Shown here: positions 37,953 through 51,068 of the stretch, piece by piece | How the letters are laid out: every line of letters begins with the position of its first letter | How positions within the stretch are numbered: the first letter of the stretch is position 1 | Source of the DNA: Phoronis australis | Lineage: Eukaryota > Phoronida > Phoronidae | Assembly (NCBI GenBank): GCA_002633005.1 | Contig: NMRA01000073.1 | Coordinates: 186,001 to 250,000 of the forward strand | Length of the DNA stretch: 64,000 nucleotides | Direction: 5' to 3' | Notes under the pieces: model-generated | The model's database searches: none | Seen by the model: only the letters and a program-made list of their open reading frames with translations | What the model was told of the DNA's origin: nothing | Translations under genes and position numbers: made by a program

Positions 37953-37958
37953 TTTATT
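37953..37958 (-). promoter_or_regulatory. Polyadenylation signal overlapping the PTER-3 stop codon
   Basis: AATAAA on the minus strand contains the TAA stop at 37956-37954, the same as at the other two paralogues. Confidence 0.5.
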
Positions 37959-40900
37959 TATCGAAGGTAAGCCATCGAGCAGCGTTGGAGATTAAAATGG
38001 TGTCAATTTGTTGCTGAGATACTCCGTAAGTCAACATCTGCGGAACAACGTTGTCAAGGATGTGGCTGTATCCGTGGCCGCCAAACTTTACCTGTAAGAG
38101 ACGCACAGTGCGTGTGAGACATCTGAGCTCTGGTGCAATGCAGTGGAATTCTTTTTACGTTTTGTCGTCTGGTTAAGTGATATTCAAGTCGAATTTACAA
38201 TACCAAGATTTACTTATAAATTTACTTTTCTGACTAACTCTGTCTGTAGAACGACAAATTTTCGAATGGTTATGAGAATAACGCATATTCTGACTATTTC
38301 CAAACAGAGCCAGTTTGCGGAATCTCGCCACAACCACTCAAGAATATGAACATACCAAAATGTGTGCAGGCAATTTTTGGCGGCTTAAGCTTACCAGGCG
38401 ATGTTTGGTATGAATGTCATGAGCCATAACAATCTTATCCAGGTATCCTTCCTTGATAAGTAGCTGTATTCGCCTTATTCTTTCGGCGTCGGACGGCATG
38501 GCAACCACTTCGTTAGGCTGGTACCACGATGTTTCTACGCCAAACAAATCGTATTCACAAAAGGTTCCCAGTTTGGCAAATTCCAACAAGACATCATCAT
38601 CATGGATCGTTCCTGTAATCGACCAGAGCGAGCGCTGTATGCGTACCACCAGACATATCTGACATTTAAAAATAAATCGTTTATGAAGAAGAATATGAAT
38701 TGACATCAACGATTGATTTACAAAACTTTTCTTGAAATTTTCCAAACCATTATTCAAGACACACCGCTCCTGGTGGTTTTATCACATCTAAATTATCAAA
38801 AACGACAAAAACTCTCTCTTGTCAAGCAAATAAAGCTACATCACGTGTTTTAAAACTACAGCTCAGATGTCACGATATGCCCCCAAGACTTGCCTTTCTG
38901 TTATTTGATAAACTGGTGTACCCAACATTGTGTTATGGTGCGGAGAGTTGGGGTTTTAAAGATTACGAGTGTTTAGAAAAATTCATTTAAAAAATTGTAA
39001 ATTGACTTCAAGACTTTGCTTGACTGCTTTAACGCTGCAGTATTGGGTGAGTGTGGCAGATATCCTATGTTTACGAGATAATTTGTTAGCTGTAGGCTAT
39101 TAAATACTGGCTTAGAATTTTGAATATGCCACAAAAACATTATCCAAGGGCCGCTTACAACATGTTGTACAGGCTAGATGAAAATGGTACTAGACATATG
39201 TATAATTGGGCAAGCTCAGTCCGCAATTTATTGTCAATGTATGGTTTCTATGATGTTTGGGTAAACCAAGGAGTCGCGTGTCAAGAGTCGTTTGTAAATA
39301 TTTTCTCACAACGTGTTAAGGACTCTGCTTTACAAAGGTGGCAATCCGATGTTGATTCCAATTCTAAGTTAAACTATTACAAAAAATAAGGTTGTATTTG
39401 AACTTGAAAACTATTTAAAAATTGATAATCTTCCAAGAGTGTTTGTGTAAAGTTTTACACGTTTTCGAGGCGCAAACCACAGACTAGCAGTAGAAATTGG
39501 TTGTCACGTAAAAGTAACATATGGAGACAGGGTGTGTACATTTTGCTCGAGGAATTGTGTCCAGGATGAATATCACTTTTTTGTTAATTTGCGACGCTTT
39601 CACCGAAATCAAAGCTAAGTTTCTAAGTGAGAGCCCCTGGACAAGTCCCTCTTTGTTTAAATTTCATAGACTGTTATGTAATCCTGATATCTCAGTTGTG
39701 AAATATGTATACTTTGCATCTAAAAAACGGAACAGCTTGTGTATTGCTGACTAGTGTGCATAACACCGCAATGTGTACAAATAAAGAAGGCACACCGCTC
39801 TCTTCAAAAGCACCTGACTGCCACTGGCACAATTACGCAACTGTTTGGTTTGTTATTCCTCTTTCGTCATCGTACGGGATTTCGTCGTTTCCTGCAATTA
39901 CTAATCGTCACAGGTACAGTATTCATTTAGTTGTGAACGTGTTTTGTAATTTAGCAGTTTCAATGAGGTAGCAAAGATACAGATCTTTTCGCTAACTTAT
40001 GTAACCGTGGAAAATGAGCGCAAAATCTTACTGTCCAAATGTCCCATTACAATCTTTCTCGTGTCGGCGCCAGCTTCTTGTAATATTCGTACAATTTCCG
40101 CGGGCTGATCCTTATTACGGCCGGGGTGAATCATCAGCGGTGCTCCTAGGTGATTTTGGGCTTGCGCAGCTGAGCGCAAACTTTTCTTTTCGTGCTCTAT
40201 ATTCAAATCAAGATCAAGTATAAAAAGAGTGTAACATACCAAAACGAACTCACGTGCGCTTGGACACGCAACAACAGAAAAGACGTGACCACTGTCAAGC
40301 CTTCTTGGTGGCTACCTGAAATAATTTCATATCTGGATAGTGTGGTCAGAGCTCCGACTGTCATCAGTGAAATAGCCCTATGCTAATGTATGTAAGTTAA
40401 GGTGGCCATGAACCCGTCTTCCACCACAAAAGCAATTTTGATTTAGACCACTGGCCTAAAATTGTGCCCTAGTTAAATTAGTGATATCAGAGCCGCGAAA
40501 GAACTGATAGCGTTATTACTTATTACTTATTACCAAATGCTACAAGTTGGTTTGTGACGTGAGCCATTATATTCGCCGAGCATGGTCTTAAGAAATACCG
40601 AACTATGCGTTCTTTGGGCGCCCAGAAATCATTTCTCATTTTTTTGACGAAACGTTTATATCCAAGTAAAATAATTAGATGTCCTACCTGTGAAAGGATA
40701 GGTGCAACCGATTTCTCCAATAATTCCACACCTGACCTGCTCGCCGCTGTCGTCCACCACAAAACCTTCAGTTACCTGCGATACAATCTCGGCACAAATT
40801 TGCTCCTCCGTCAAGGATCCCATGTTCGAGGGGTGGGATTTGCCGACATAATAACCTATCACGGTAGTTATGAAGGACATCAATTGGCAAGTCTGCACAT

Positions 40901-43900
40901 TTAGCCAAATGTGTAAAGAACTATAGATTTCAAGTCAGCAAGAGAATGTATTTTCGGACATAAAGTGGGTCACATGACCATGTCTTTTCAGTTACATTTA
41001 GCAAAAAGTAAAGTGCATTGACATCAAAACAACAGTACCAAGAACATGATCAAATTTTGTTTGATATAAATGTTGAAGATGAAATCTCAAAAAAGCTGTT
41101 ACAGTTTTCTAAAGTGTTATTTGTTTGTTGTTTTGTGCAATTTTACTTTTTCACGGAAACCACAAAAGCCCTGTTTTTGATTAAAAGCCATGATTTCTGA
41201 GACATGTTATCAAGTTAGTAGTCAGATCTGGACATTTTTCTAGGATCCTGCATAGGACTAAGGACAACAGGAAGTCAACATCTTACATTCGACATCAAAC
41301 ACTGTCCGATACGAAACTGCCTCGTCTACAAGAATGTGCATTCATGTTGCTAGACTTTATTAAATCACAAAGATTTACAATTACAGGACCTAAAAGACTA
41401 AAATAGGCTGGAGTAAGTGTTCACGTTACCTGCTCCGCATATCACATTGACTCCGGTTTCCAATGCAGCTTTCTTGTAAAACAGCGGATCACGATTTATT
41501 CCGTTGGTAGTATTCTCCACAATGGTTTGCCCGCCGCTTTGCTGTAGTTCAATAACAAAATACTGTGCATTCAAGAAAAACATCGATAGCTTACACCGTA
41601 ATATGACAGTAATACGAGTGATGTCAATGCGTACACATTCCAAAAGATGAGTGAAATTGTTAAAGAATGGTGTCCTATTTTTGAAGTAGACACTACATTT
41701 CATATTTTTAGGCCTTGTTACTCCAAACTCGGGACCGGCAAAAACGGTCAAATTTGGCCAGAAACATGTCTCTTATGCGACATCGTCGACGGAATCTTCC
41801 TCAGATTGTACAACACCGCTACTTCTCATTATGTTCCAAATCTCTAAGATAGGTAGTGAAATTTTCTTTTCAATTTTTTAAGGAATTTGAAGATAGCAAG
41901 TGCATTTTATACAGATGTGCTTAAAAGCTTAGAAGTTGTAAATACATCAGTTTTAAAGAAAACAACCTTTTGGTCTTGTGCAGTAACCAACATATTTTTC
42001 TTAGAGCAAGTCACTTTTTTGACAGTCGTGGACTGTTTGAAGCGGGACTTTTATTTGGTGGCGATTTTCTAGTGAAACTAACATACTTGGTTGGGAATTT
42101 ATTAAAAAATGAATACAATCTCAAGAATTATTGAATATTGTCAAACAATGCGGTAATTAATACATTTAAGAAGCATACTGGCGAACTAGAAACAAGATCT
42201 GTATTCTGTAACAACATTCATTTAATTATGACACTTATGATAAGGAGTGGGTTGCAAACATTTGTGCAAAAACGTAAAAAATATGAACCCATAACTAAAA
42301 ATAAATTAAAGAAATTCATTACACACCTTTCCCCCTACCCAAAAATCCAGAAGTCAAGAAATTAAGATGCCAGTTTACACATAAAAGAATATTACAAATA
42401 TGACTTTTCTACAAGATAGGAGTAATCCAGCAGATAACTTTCCCTAGAGTGAGAATGTGAGGAGATGCAAATTTTCTTCCTGTGATCTACTGTTGCACCT
42501 GTGTTATAGATTTCTGGAAAACCCTGCAAACATTTTGGAAAAAAGCCCTTAACTCTCAGTACATATTTAAAATTAAGGATATTATAGATTTTTTCAATAT
42601 CCAAGTCCCATCACAAATTACTGTGTAATACTATTTATACAATTGCACTTTTCTTCGTTTATCAAACAACAAAGGTAGAAAAACTTCATATTCTTCGTAA
42701 TTTTTAACTCAAGTTACACGCGTTTATATACGCATTTCCAACAGAGACCTCGGACACAATTGTGGATAAATGTAGAGGTCTGCACGCATGTGTTTAGTTT
42801 TTATCATAGAAAAGCACACACATCAAACATTCTTTTCCATTTTATGCGTCCACATATTTATATGCCGTCATCCCCGTCCGTCCGTCAGTCCGTTCGGAGT
42901 CCGCTGCTCTATCTCTAAAATCTTTTGACGTATGTTCATGGATGGGACGGCATGAGCGAAGCTTCGGTCGGATCGGACTACCTGTGTGCGACCTAGTGGC
43001 AAGTTTAGTTTTATAAGTTTACCTCTGTATCTTCAAAGATCCTCAACGTATTTTCCTAAATTTTGGCAAAAAAGGCATCTATTAGTAAGATTACGCTATC
43101 CTCCCGTTTTCGGATGGAATCGAGGTATTTTGCGCCACCTAGTGGCCATTTTTTTGCTGTTTTCGATTGTATTTTTTGGCGTCCACCCCTCTATCAACCA
43201 AACCGCTGTGAAGATGATTGTGGTAATTGGCATGTATGTTCTTACTGTAAAGAGGACGGCTGACGATAATTTTCCGACGACTTCGACTACTGTGGCGCCT
43301 CTTAGTGATATTTTTGCGCCCATGGCGTATCTCCTAAACCGTTTGCAGGATCTTTACTAAATTTACCAAGTGTATGTATATGATGCTGACAACGGACGAC
43401 GACGACTGTCGAACGGATCTGGATACAGGATCTTTATTAAATTTAGTAAGTGTATTTATATAACGCTAACAACAGACGACGACGACGACTTTCAGACAGA
43501 TCAAACGAACACTGTGCCCCCTAGTGGCAATTTCATTTTCTTCCCTTTCCTTAGTTTTTCGGAAGTTCCTTGACAGATTTTTATGAAATTTGGTAAAAAG
43601 CTTTCTATTAAAGAAGCAATGGCATGTTCCCGTTTTCGGATGGATTTGACGTGTTTACGCCATCTAGTGACCATTTTTATTATACAAATAAATAACCCTA
43701 GAAGCACACCGTTTGCGGTGCATTCGTGGGCGCATTTCAACGCTCCATGTTGCCCTTGTTTGTTATATTACCATTTAGATATTTAGTCCATGTTTCCATT
43801 ACCCAATGTAATGTATTATATAAGAATTTGCATATCGTTTTTACAAGTGTTCGAGTTTGTATCTAGTGTATCGATGTTTCCATCGTGTTGAAGCCACTTA

Positions 43901-45403
43901 ATTCTTAACTCCTCATCATGTAAGCACGGTTTGAGTGTCTGCATTAAAGCTGAGCGAATGCCTTACTCCGCCCTCTTTTCACCGTTAAGCAACTTTTACT
44001 GCTCTTCATATTTTGACTTTACATACACTTACTCTTTACGATATCGCAAAGAATGGTTCTGAGGTGCCATACCTCAGACTAGTCCCGCGATATTGTAGGG
44101 GCAATAAATCCACAATACAAGTAAAAATTAATAAAAATAAATAAAAGAAAAACAGAAAAAGTGTGTAAAAATTTCAGCACACATACCTTGAAAAGTTTCA
44201 TTTCTTCAAGCACTGCATCTTGTTCTTCACACAACTGAAGATTCTCCTTGTGTGAGTACCTTAAAGAGTGACGTCAGAGCTGTCTTGCAGTAGAATCATT
44301 ACAATTAAGTGAATCACGTGAAACCGAGGTGTAAAACACTCTTTTTTATAAACTAATCGAAACAAAACTCAGTAATGCAATGACGGCAATGACCTTGCCT
44401 TGACATTTGTGGAATTATTTCTGTTTTATAATACTCTTACACCGACACTGATAACGCAAGAGGTTGTAATGGCACAAACGTAGTCCCATAAACAACGCCT
44501 TGCCTTTGAACATTTCCAAGTGAATTTTAGCCCAGAAAAGTAACTGGTAACCCATCCTAGTTACTTGGCTACGTCGTCATGATTTTTAACCCTGATTAAA
44601 TTTACACCATGCTTTTCTTGTAACATTAGTCATAAAAAAGCAAACCTTTCTTGACACGTGATGCAGATAACTGTTAAATCACATCACCATGGCAACTTGA
44701 GAAAACCAAGACAACTTAGGGTAATCTGAAATGTTGTGTCTGTGAGTTTGATCATGTTTCATTCTTACGGATACTGTCTTATCCATCCCAGGTTCTTCAT
44801 TTCAAATGGCAGATTGACATTGTCCGCGAACTTCTGTCTTGGAGTGTAAAAAGATACGTCAAATGTCATTGACAGGTGCTCATGGGTATGGGTGATTCCA
44901 AGCGACTCGGGCCTAACGCATCCCAGCACTGAAAGAGTGGTTTGATTCAAATGGTAACAGCAAAGCTTTGGTATGCCCATGTTGTGTGCATCGCATTCAG
45001 CGCAGATTCAAGGAGTGATCATGAGTTTTAAACAACTCTACCAGTAAACTTAAAATAACATATAGGGAGGTTCGAAGCAAGTCAGCAATACATTACTCAA
45101 TAAGAACACGTCTGCTACTTTTCATGATCTTTTAAGGTGTTTAGAGGACAGTGAGGCGGACGACAAAAAACAGAAGAGAACAAAAGAGCGTTTTGGAGAA
45201 CAGTGCATCCAACATATAGAACCAGAAAGTTTCATTTGAATCCGATCAGCTATTTTTGAGATATCATGCTCCAAAGTTAGCCAAATTCTGGACATTTTCT
45301 AGAGTGCTACATTACAAAACGAACCCTTTTGCAATAAGTATACTTGGATCAGTTCCAAAAATGTGTGCTCACCAGTTTGCACTTTGCCTTCTCTTGAAGC
45401 CAT
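37954..45403 (-). CDS. PTER: Phosphotriesterase-related protein, paralogue 3 (PTER-3)
   Basis: Third tandem member. Exons 5' to 3': 45403-45373, 44928-44769, 44259-44187, 41541-41430, 40855-40688, 40196-40032, 38612-38395, 38091-37954. They total 1065 bases, 354 residues, with exon lengths and phases identical to the others. Starts [10 protein letters not shown] and ends ARWLTFDK. All metal ligands are present: THTHEH, GEIG, MIHPGR, GHLD, AHDIHT. Distinct residues include QSGGQT at the start of exon 4 (KNGGQT in the others), GEQVRCG instead of GEPVRCG, and [12 protein letters not shown] instead of [12 protein letters not shown]. The last lies in the segment before the final metal Asp, near the expected active-site mouth. 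Introns are enlarged by LINE fragments and repeat copy D. No disabling change seen. Confidence 0.93.
38826..39760 (+). pseudogene. LINE (non-LTR retrotransposon) ORF2 C-terminal remnant
   Basis: Plus-strand frames read [19 protein letters not shown], typical of the end of a LINE reverse transcriptase. Next comes a 39123-39389 frame with [20 protein letters not shown] and later [17 protein letters not shown], which resembles the terminal zinc-knuckle region of these elements. Stops and frameshifts separate the pieces. It lies antisense within the PTER-3 intron between exons 6 and 7 and explains the extra length there. Confidence 0.7.
40975..41260. repeat. Interspersed repeat also found at 56990-57200
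   Basis: AATGTTGAAGATGAAATCTC and the following TTTTTCACGGAAACCACAAA have close counterparts at 57040-57130 (GAATGTTCAAGATGAAGTCT, TTTTTTCATGGAAAACAACA). The tail GGACATTTTTCTAGGATCCT also resembles sequence near 45290. No coding content recognised. Confidence 0.45.
41880..42360 (+). pseudogene. Possible second LINE fragment in a PTER-3 intron
   Basis: Frames read [20 protein letters not shown], then in another frame [20 protein letters not shown] followed by GLLFGGDFL. This resembles the linker region downstream of the reverse transcriptase in some LINEs. There are several frame breaks. The match is by pattern only and weaker than for 38826-39760. Confidence 0.35.
42845..43725 (-). repeat. 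Interspersed repeat of ~110-bp degenerate subunits, copy D (inverted)
   Basis: Reads CGCCACCTAGTGGCCATTTT, GACCTAGTGGCAAG and GCCCCCTAGTGGCAATTTC at intervals. Together with ATTTTCCGACGACTTCGAC these are the complement of the phrases in copies B and C. It begins beside GTCCGTCCGTCAGTCCG. Located in the large intron between PTER-3 exons 3 and 4. Confidence 0.6.
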
Positions 45404-45407
45404 TATC

Positions 45408-48400
45408 CTGGAATGATAATACAGAACATTAGACGAGGTCACGCGATTTTGGCTAATTTTTTCTTACCGTCGCAGCTATTGAACTCCAGCCAGGATTACA
45501 CAGTGACACAACTTTGCTTTGTCCCGGAAGTAGAATAGCGCGTTGTTTTCTTTGACCTAGTTTTGGAATGTCAGGCACTTTTTCACAGGCCATGTATGAA
45601 ACCGATTTCAACCTTTTAAAAATTACTGGAATTGCAAGTCATCCTTAAGAAAGGTGATACTGCTCGGTTGAAAATTAACCCAACGAACTTGCTTCATCCA
45701 CTCGCTCCGCATGTTCTTGTCTTTAATGTCTGGATGTACGACGAACTCCGAGTGTGTAATATCAAACATCCACGGATATTTGCCCACTGTTTTTTTTTTC
45801 TGACGGAATACCAGCCCACAGCACAGCAGTAATACTTCGATGACATTGGGAGGACGAATAGAGTAATGCACCCAAAACGTGTAGAATACGATAACTACAA
45901 AGCATGTGAGGAACTCCATTATGGTGCAAAATACAAATTGCCTGACGGACAGTGCGGGATTGTGGGCAAATACATCGAGATTCAATTGTCGCTGTGTAAT
46001 TGGGAACCAGGCACATTGTTGTGACGCAACTAATCCCTGGCCCAATCGCATTTCCACAGCTTGGCTTGAGGTGTCAGCTTAGCCATGGCTCAGCTAATAG
46101 CTATCCGTCTGCGCTGACTTTAAGGTTGCGAATACGACCCCTTAGAACATAAACGTGGACCAGAATAAGAGTATGATAACCGATAACAAAGGTAGGGCAT
46201 ATTAGCAAGTTTAAACACTCTCTGTTGCAATATCTAGCTCCACTGCAAGACTTTATCTGTCATAACCCACGAGTACAAATTCCCTAATCGTTGCCTTTGA
46301 GTGACCTTGGGGCACAAGACAAAACAACTAGCCAAGGTAATTAAAAACGGGAAAACGCATTGGGTCTACAATCCGAATGCGGGAACTCGGGGACTGGGTT
46401 GTTTTTTCGAAAAATTAAACAAGGATGTGCAGGTAGGCCTACCAAAGGAATTGAAAATCGCCACAAGCTACCTTCGGATCGTGCTTCAGCGACAACCTTA
46501 TCCAATTGAAGCGACGTCTCTTGCGCAACTCGTCGTTTTTACAAGCTTTAAAAAGCGCTAAGGCGCTTTAGCACTCCCTGTCCATCATCAATATTTTAGC
46601 TGAAAATGTTTCCAAAAGTTTATCATACTGCTTGATTTCATGACGAAATGTTACCGAGCAATTAAGAACGCCCACATAATTGTATTTACAATCAATGTTT
46701 AACTTCTTACACATGCAGAGATAGGAAAACACCGTCATAACAACAACTGTACCTGAATATCTGCACACTATTATTGCTTCTAGCACCGTGATTACTTTCT
46801 GTTAATCCTGTCAGTATCCCAGTATTCGGCACTTATTTCTACACAATCAGTCTTCCTGTTACAGACTGTATGTTCAACTGTAGGAGATTGAAAAGCAGCG
46901 TTCCAACCCGGCGGCTGACAGAGCACTCCCAAAACAACCACTTGTGACTTGCACCAAAGTCTGGAGTCAAAACTATGGGCAGCAGAAAAGGCAAATATTA
47001 TTCAAAAATAAAAAATCAGTTCTGTTTAATCAATTCAGTCATATTTAAAACAAGAAGCAATCCTATTTTGCAAATTAAATGCGCCTGTATAAATTGAACC
47101 ATGTTTTTAAATTCAACACAATTTTAGAAATTTAGTGCTATTTTAGAAATTCAATTCCCCGACAATATTAAATTCTCAAAACAGATTCGATTTCGTTTTG
47201 CAACATATTTAGTTATGTTAATCGCCGACTGCATTGAATTCTCAGAATAGGTTCGATTGAATCTGCGAAACAGGGTTGATTTTATAAAACAGGATTGGAT
47301 TTCTAAATTAATATTTACCCTTTCGGCTGCCCATATAAAACAGCTGCAGCGACGATAAATTCAATACACGTGTATGTATCTGCGCGCCGTCAGATATAAA
47401 TAATGACCTACTTTCAGTATAGTGAAGCAGATTGTCACCCACGTTTACAACTCAACATATTATATAACTTTTTTATTTGTCGCTATTTGTAGTAGTTTAG
47501 TTTTTCATAATATACAGATGATCTTTCATCTCATCCATATGTGTTGTGCCACTGTAAACTAGCTTCGGTACCGCTTCGCAGTTACCGCAAATGAAATGAT
47601 CTCTACTCTGGCCACGATCTCCCCTCGAAAGACCAGTGACACGTGGATGAAACAGTCCTAGTACCAACTTTAATATGCTCTATAATTTTTCAGCAAAATT
47701 GTGCGAACATTGATTGTCTTTTCTTTTGCTATTTTATCTAGTCGTATCAAATATCAAGTAATAGAAATATCAAATGCCCATAAGAATTAGTGAATGAATG
47801 GGGTGCTTCTTTGGGACTATTAGAGCACGTCATGCAATCAATCACACTTCTAAAGTCGTCGAAACTTTGGACTTACCATTTTAACTGGTTAGGATGACAG
47901 GACGCAGTTCCCTTTGAGGCTAGTGTACGGTCTGCAGATATTTGAGTGGGGCATTCCGGTAATTCACTGAATAATTGGGGCATCATATTTGCGTTCACGA
48001 GAAACACTGAGCAGGTAAGAGGCTGAGCTCGGTGGACTCATCTCCGCAGTGCTACACCGACACCCTATTTATCAGTCGGTGAGCCGTGAATGTCGGTCGA
48101 TCAACCATGTTTGTTTAAAACTCATTTCTTTTCAGGTAAAGCTCTAAAACATTACCTCTTGCAGTTGTGCTCTTAGTTTTCAGCATTCGTCAGGTTCTTA
48201 ATGATCGCCATTTTGTTCGCCCACTAACATCGCCAGCGGTGTCACGCAAGAAATGCAACGGACACGAGATCAGTAACATCAACCACACAAATTCTGCATT
48301 TTTAATTGCCAATGTGGGTTTGAGAAGTTGAGCAAAACTATGTCGGGTAAGGTGGTCAAAGTATCAACCGGTGAATGCCAAAAAAGTTTGAACGGTGTGG

Positions 48401-51068
48401 TGCAGGCCGATTCATTTGAAATGCAGACGATTGATTCATTAGACAATCGGTATGGAAGCTTTTCATATACTAGATCTGAGAAGGAAAACAAGATCCTTGC
48501 GAACAAGAACCAGAGAGCAGAAAGGCCCATCAATCAATTATACTGATATTTGAACTAGTCGCGCCATATTGGAATTCACAATCCCACCAGATGGCGATCA
48601 AGGGTCTTTGCTACACAGGCGTTCAACACCACCTACAGATCCCATGTAATACGGATGGGAGGTTTCAGTCTACTAGTAAGAACAGCGTTTTAACACCTGT
48701 TTATATGTAATGCTTGGAAATTTCCATTGCTGTGCGGTGAGGTGTACGGAAAAAAGGCAAACCCTTTGAAATGTCCATGGATAAAGAACATCATGTTCAT
48801 GCATTTCCCACTACGACTGAAGAAGAATCTGAGGCAACGAAGTCAGTCCCGTTGCGACTAATAAAGCGAGATTATTTCAATCCCAGCCGATGACAAAAAG
48901 GTAACTTCATCTTATTAAACAATCGGAAGGGCTCACAGTGGGATTTATCCACTGCTTTTAAATCAATGAACTAACAAGTAGTAATTGAATTATTTAGTCC
49001 AGCGACTTTGAGTAGGGATCAAGCGGAAGTCGCTATCGCGATCTCATTATTGTAGAGAACGCCAATTTCAAAAGTCCGTGTGATTGTTGGGAATTATTGC
49101 GGTGATTGTTGTATAGCTGCCGATGAGTCCGCCGCGACTTTTTTAATGCCTTGCCACCGTTGGACATGCACCTTTACCCTCAACGGCACAACCAGCTTCA
49201 CCACGCCAGTTGTATCATCTGCAGTGGCTACACATCATATCAAACTGTTACTGACATTGAAATCTTCCAACATTAACAAATGCTTGCCAAAGAAGAAACT
49301 TAATTTCATTAATTGATGACCTCATTTTATAAACAATTATCCACAACATCTTTGGTTAATCGCCCTAAAATTTCAGCAATCTTGCAATTTATTTTGATAA
49401 ATACACTTACACTTTAAATCTTAAAACAATTCTAATTTCTTTTAGACTAAGCAACTGCGTAACCCTTTGCTTCAAACAAACTGGAAGAGCTCATCAATAC
49501 AGAGTGATCAAGTAATTTATGGCTTTGATGTTTTCGCCTTAGATTTAAACAAAAAGGATACATGCTGTTGTCTTTTCCAAGGTGCTTCTTGGTCTCGTTC
49601 ATGTGGCGGTGACCTTTTTGTTTGTCAGAACCTCAACCTTTCGTTTCAATCACTCAAATCATTGATGCTAACAAGACATTTGCAAACAGTCACCCACCAC
49701 AACTACTCCAGACACATCGCCATACAATCTATCCATATTTTAATAGGGATAAATCAGCTTTAAGAACTGCTGTACACCGTTCTAAAAATAAATACGGTGC
49801 AAATTGCGTGTAGTGTTTTCGAGTGCTAATATTCCTTTCTGCCAATTCTAGTCAAAGAAACAAGTCACGCATTATTTTTACTTACTGAGCATCTTTGCTG
49901 GCAGATGAATCAAAATAAGAATTACTTTGCAACAACATTTCAATCATTTGTTGAATATGTAAAGCCGACAATGGCTCAACGTTTCCAAACATGGCTCAGA
50001 ACCTCTTAAACATAGTACGTCCTGACTGAACACAGCAGTAAATCCGTGTTCCGCCAATTAGAAATTAACTTCACAGCACTTGCCGCTATAAAATAGTGAC
50101 TAATTTCAGCTTCTTCTTTAGTCAGATGAGAAACGTGTTCTAGGCTTGAGAAAATCAGATAGTCATTGCAGAAAAACACAATGGTCCTTAGTGACAAGCC
50201 AAATTATTTTTTGGCATCGAGAAAAAGCATAAATATCAGTTCTTTCGAATTCGAAAAAATTACCACTAATTTGGATTATGAAAAAGTAGAGACCTATTTC
50301 TTAAGGGCAATTGGACTCAATCAAAAGTCATTGTTGATAGGAGGGCTTATTGCAGTTTTAAAGGGACATTAACAGTGAGAAAAGTGATTTCCGGATTTCC
50401 AGCAGCAACGCAGAATCGAGCCAAAAACCCCCCGTGATCACATGCTAAGGCTCCGCCTGGCTGAGCAACACCCGGTGAATATTTTAGGCGCATTTAAGTG
50501 GTGAAGTCACCGGTACTGGTTACAGCAAACGTCAGGCAGACACAAGTGAGAACTGACAATTTTGTTGTCTGGTAGCTCCTGCCACAAAGACCATAACTTC
50601 AAAGTCCGTCCTTTCCAACAATTATCAAAATGCGTTTTTGGCCGTAAAACACGGATAATCCCGGTACAAAGACAGCGAAAACCTATATTTCAGAATCAGA
50701 GGGATTCTGCCGTGCACACAGTGTGGTCGAATGGGTTCTCATGCTCTCAGTGCACAGCACGGTACTACCATGGCTAGCATAGAATCGTATGCTCAGTTTT
50801 TTTCCTCCGCACACTCTTCAAAGCATGAAACAGGGACTTTTACATAGGTTTTATGTACAAATCACCAGATTAGACCTCACCAAGTAGGTCAGACTGCTTG
50901 CTTGATGGGCAATGTGCAAATAAGTGACATTTAGGATTATATCAATGTGGCCATAGATTATAGACATGTGCTATAGTCTATGATGTAGCAGACATATATC
51001 AATTGTATGTTATCTGCTTTTTGCTATCTTTGCTGTTCCAGAATCGAAAGACTATAACTTTCATTTAC
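45408..51068. other. Gap between PTER-3 and the lectin gene; no gene recognised
   Basis: About 5.7 kb. The 3' end of the lectin gene should lie here or further left, because its last visible exon (51278-51069) ends with a GTAAAT donor in phase 1. I could not identify the terminal exon. A 144-codon frame on the minus strand (46057-45623) and an 86-codon frame on the plus strand (46301-46561) have no family motif I recognise. The rest is AT-rich without clear repeats. Confidence 0.4.

Noticed and set aside
45623-46057. 144-codon open frame on the minus strand upstream of PTER-3
   Set aside because: It has a hydrophobic stretch but no family motif I recognise, no clear splice context, and open frames of this length occur by chance across 64 kb.
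46301-46561. 86-codon plus-strand frame with WVYNPNAGTRGLGCFF
   Set aside because: It vaguely recalls tyrosine-recombinase domains of mobile elements but lacks their catalytic Arg and Tyr context.
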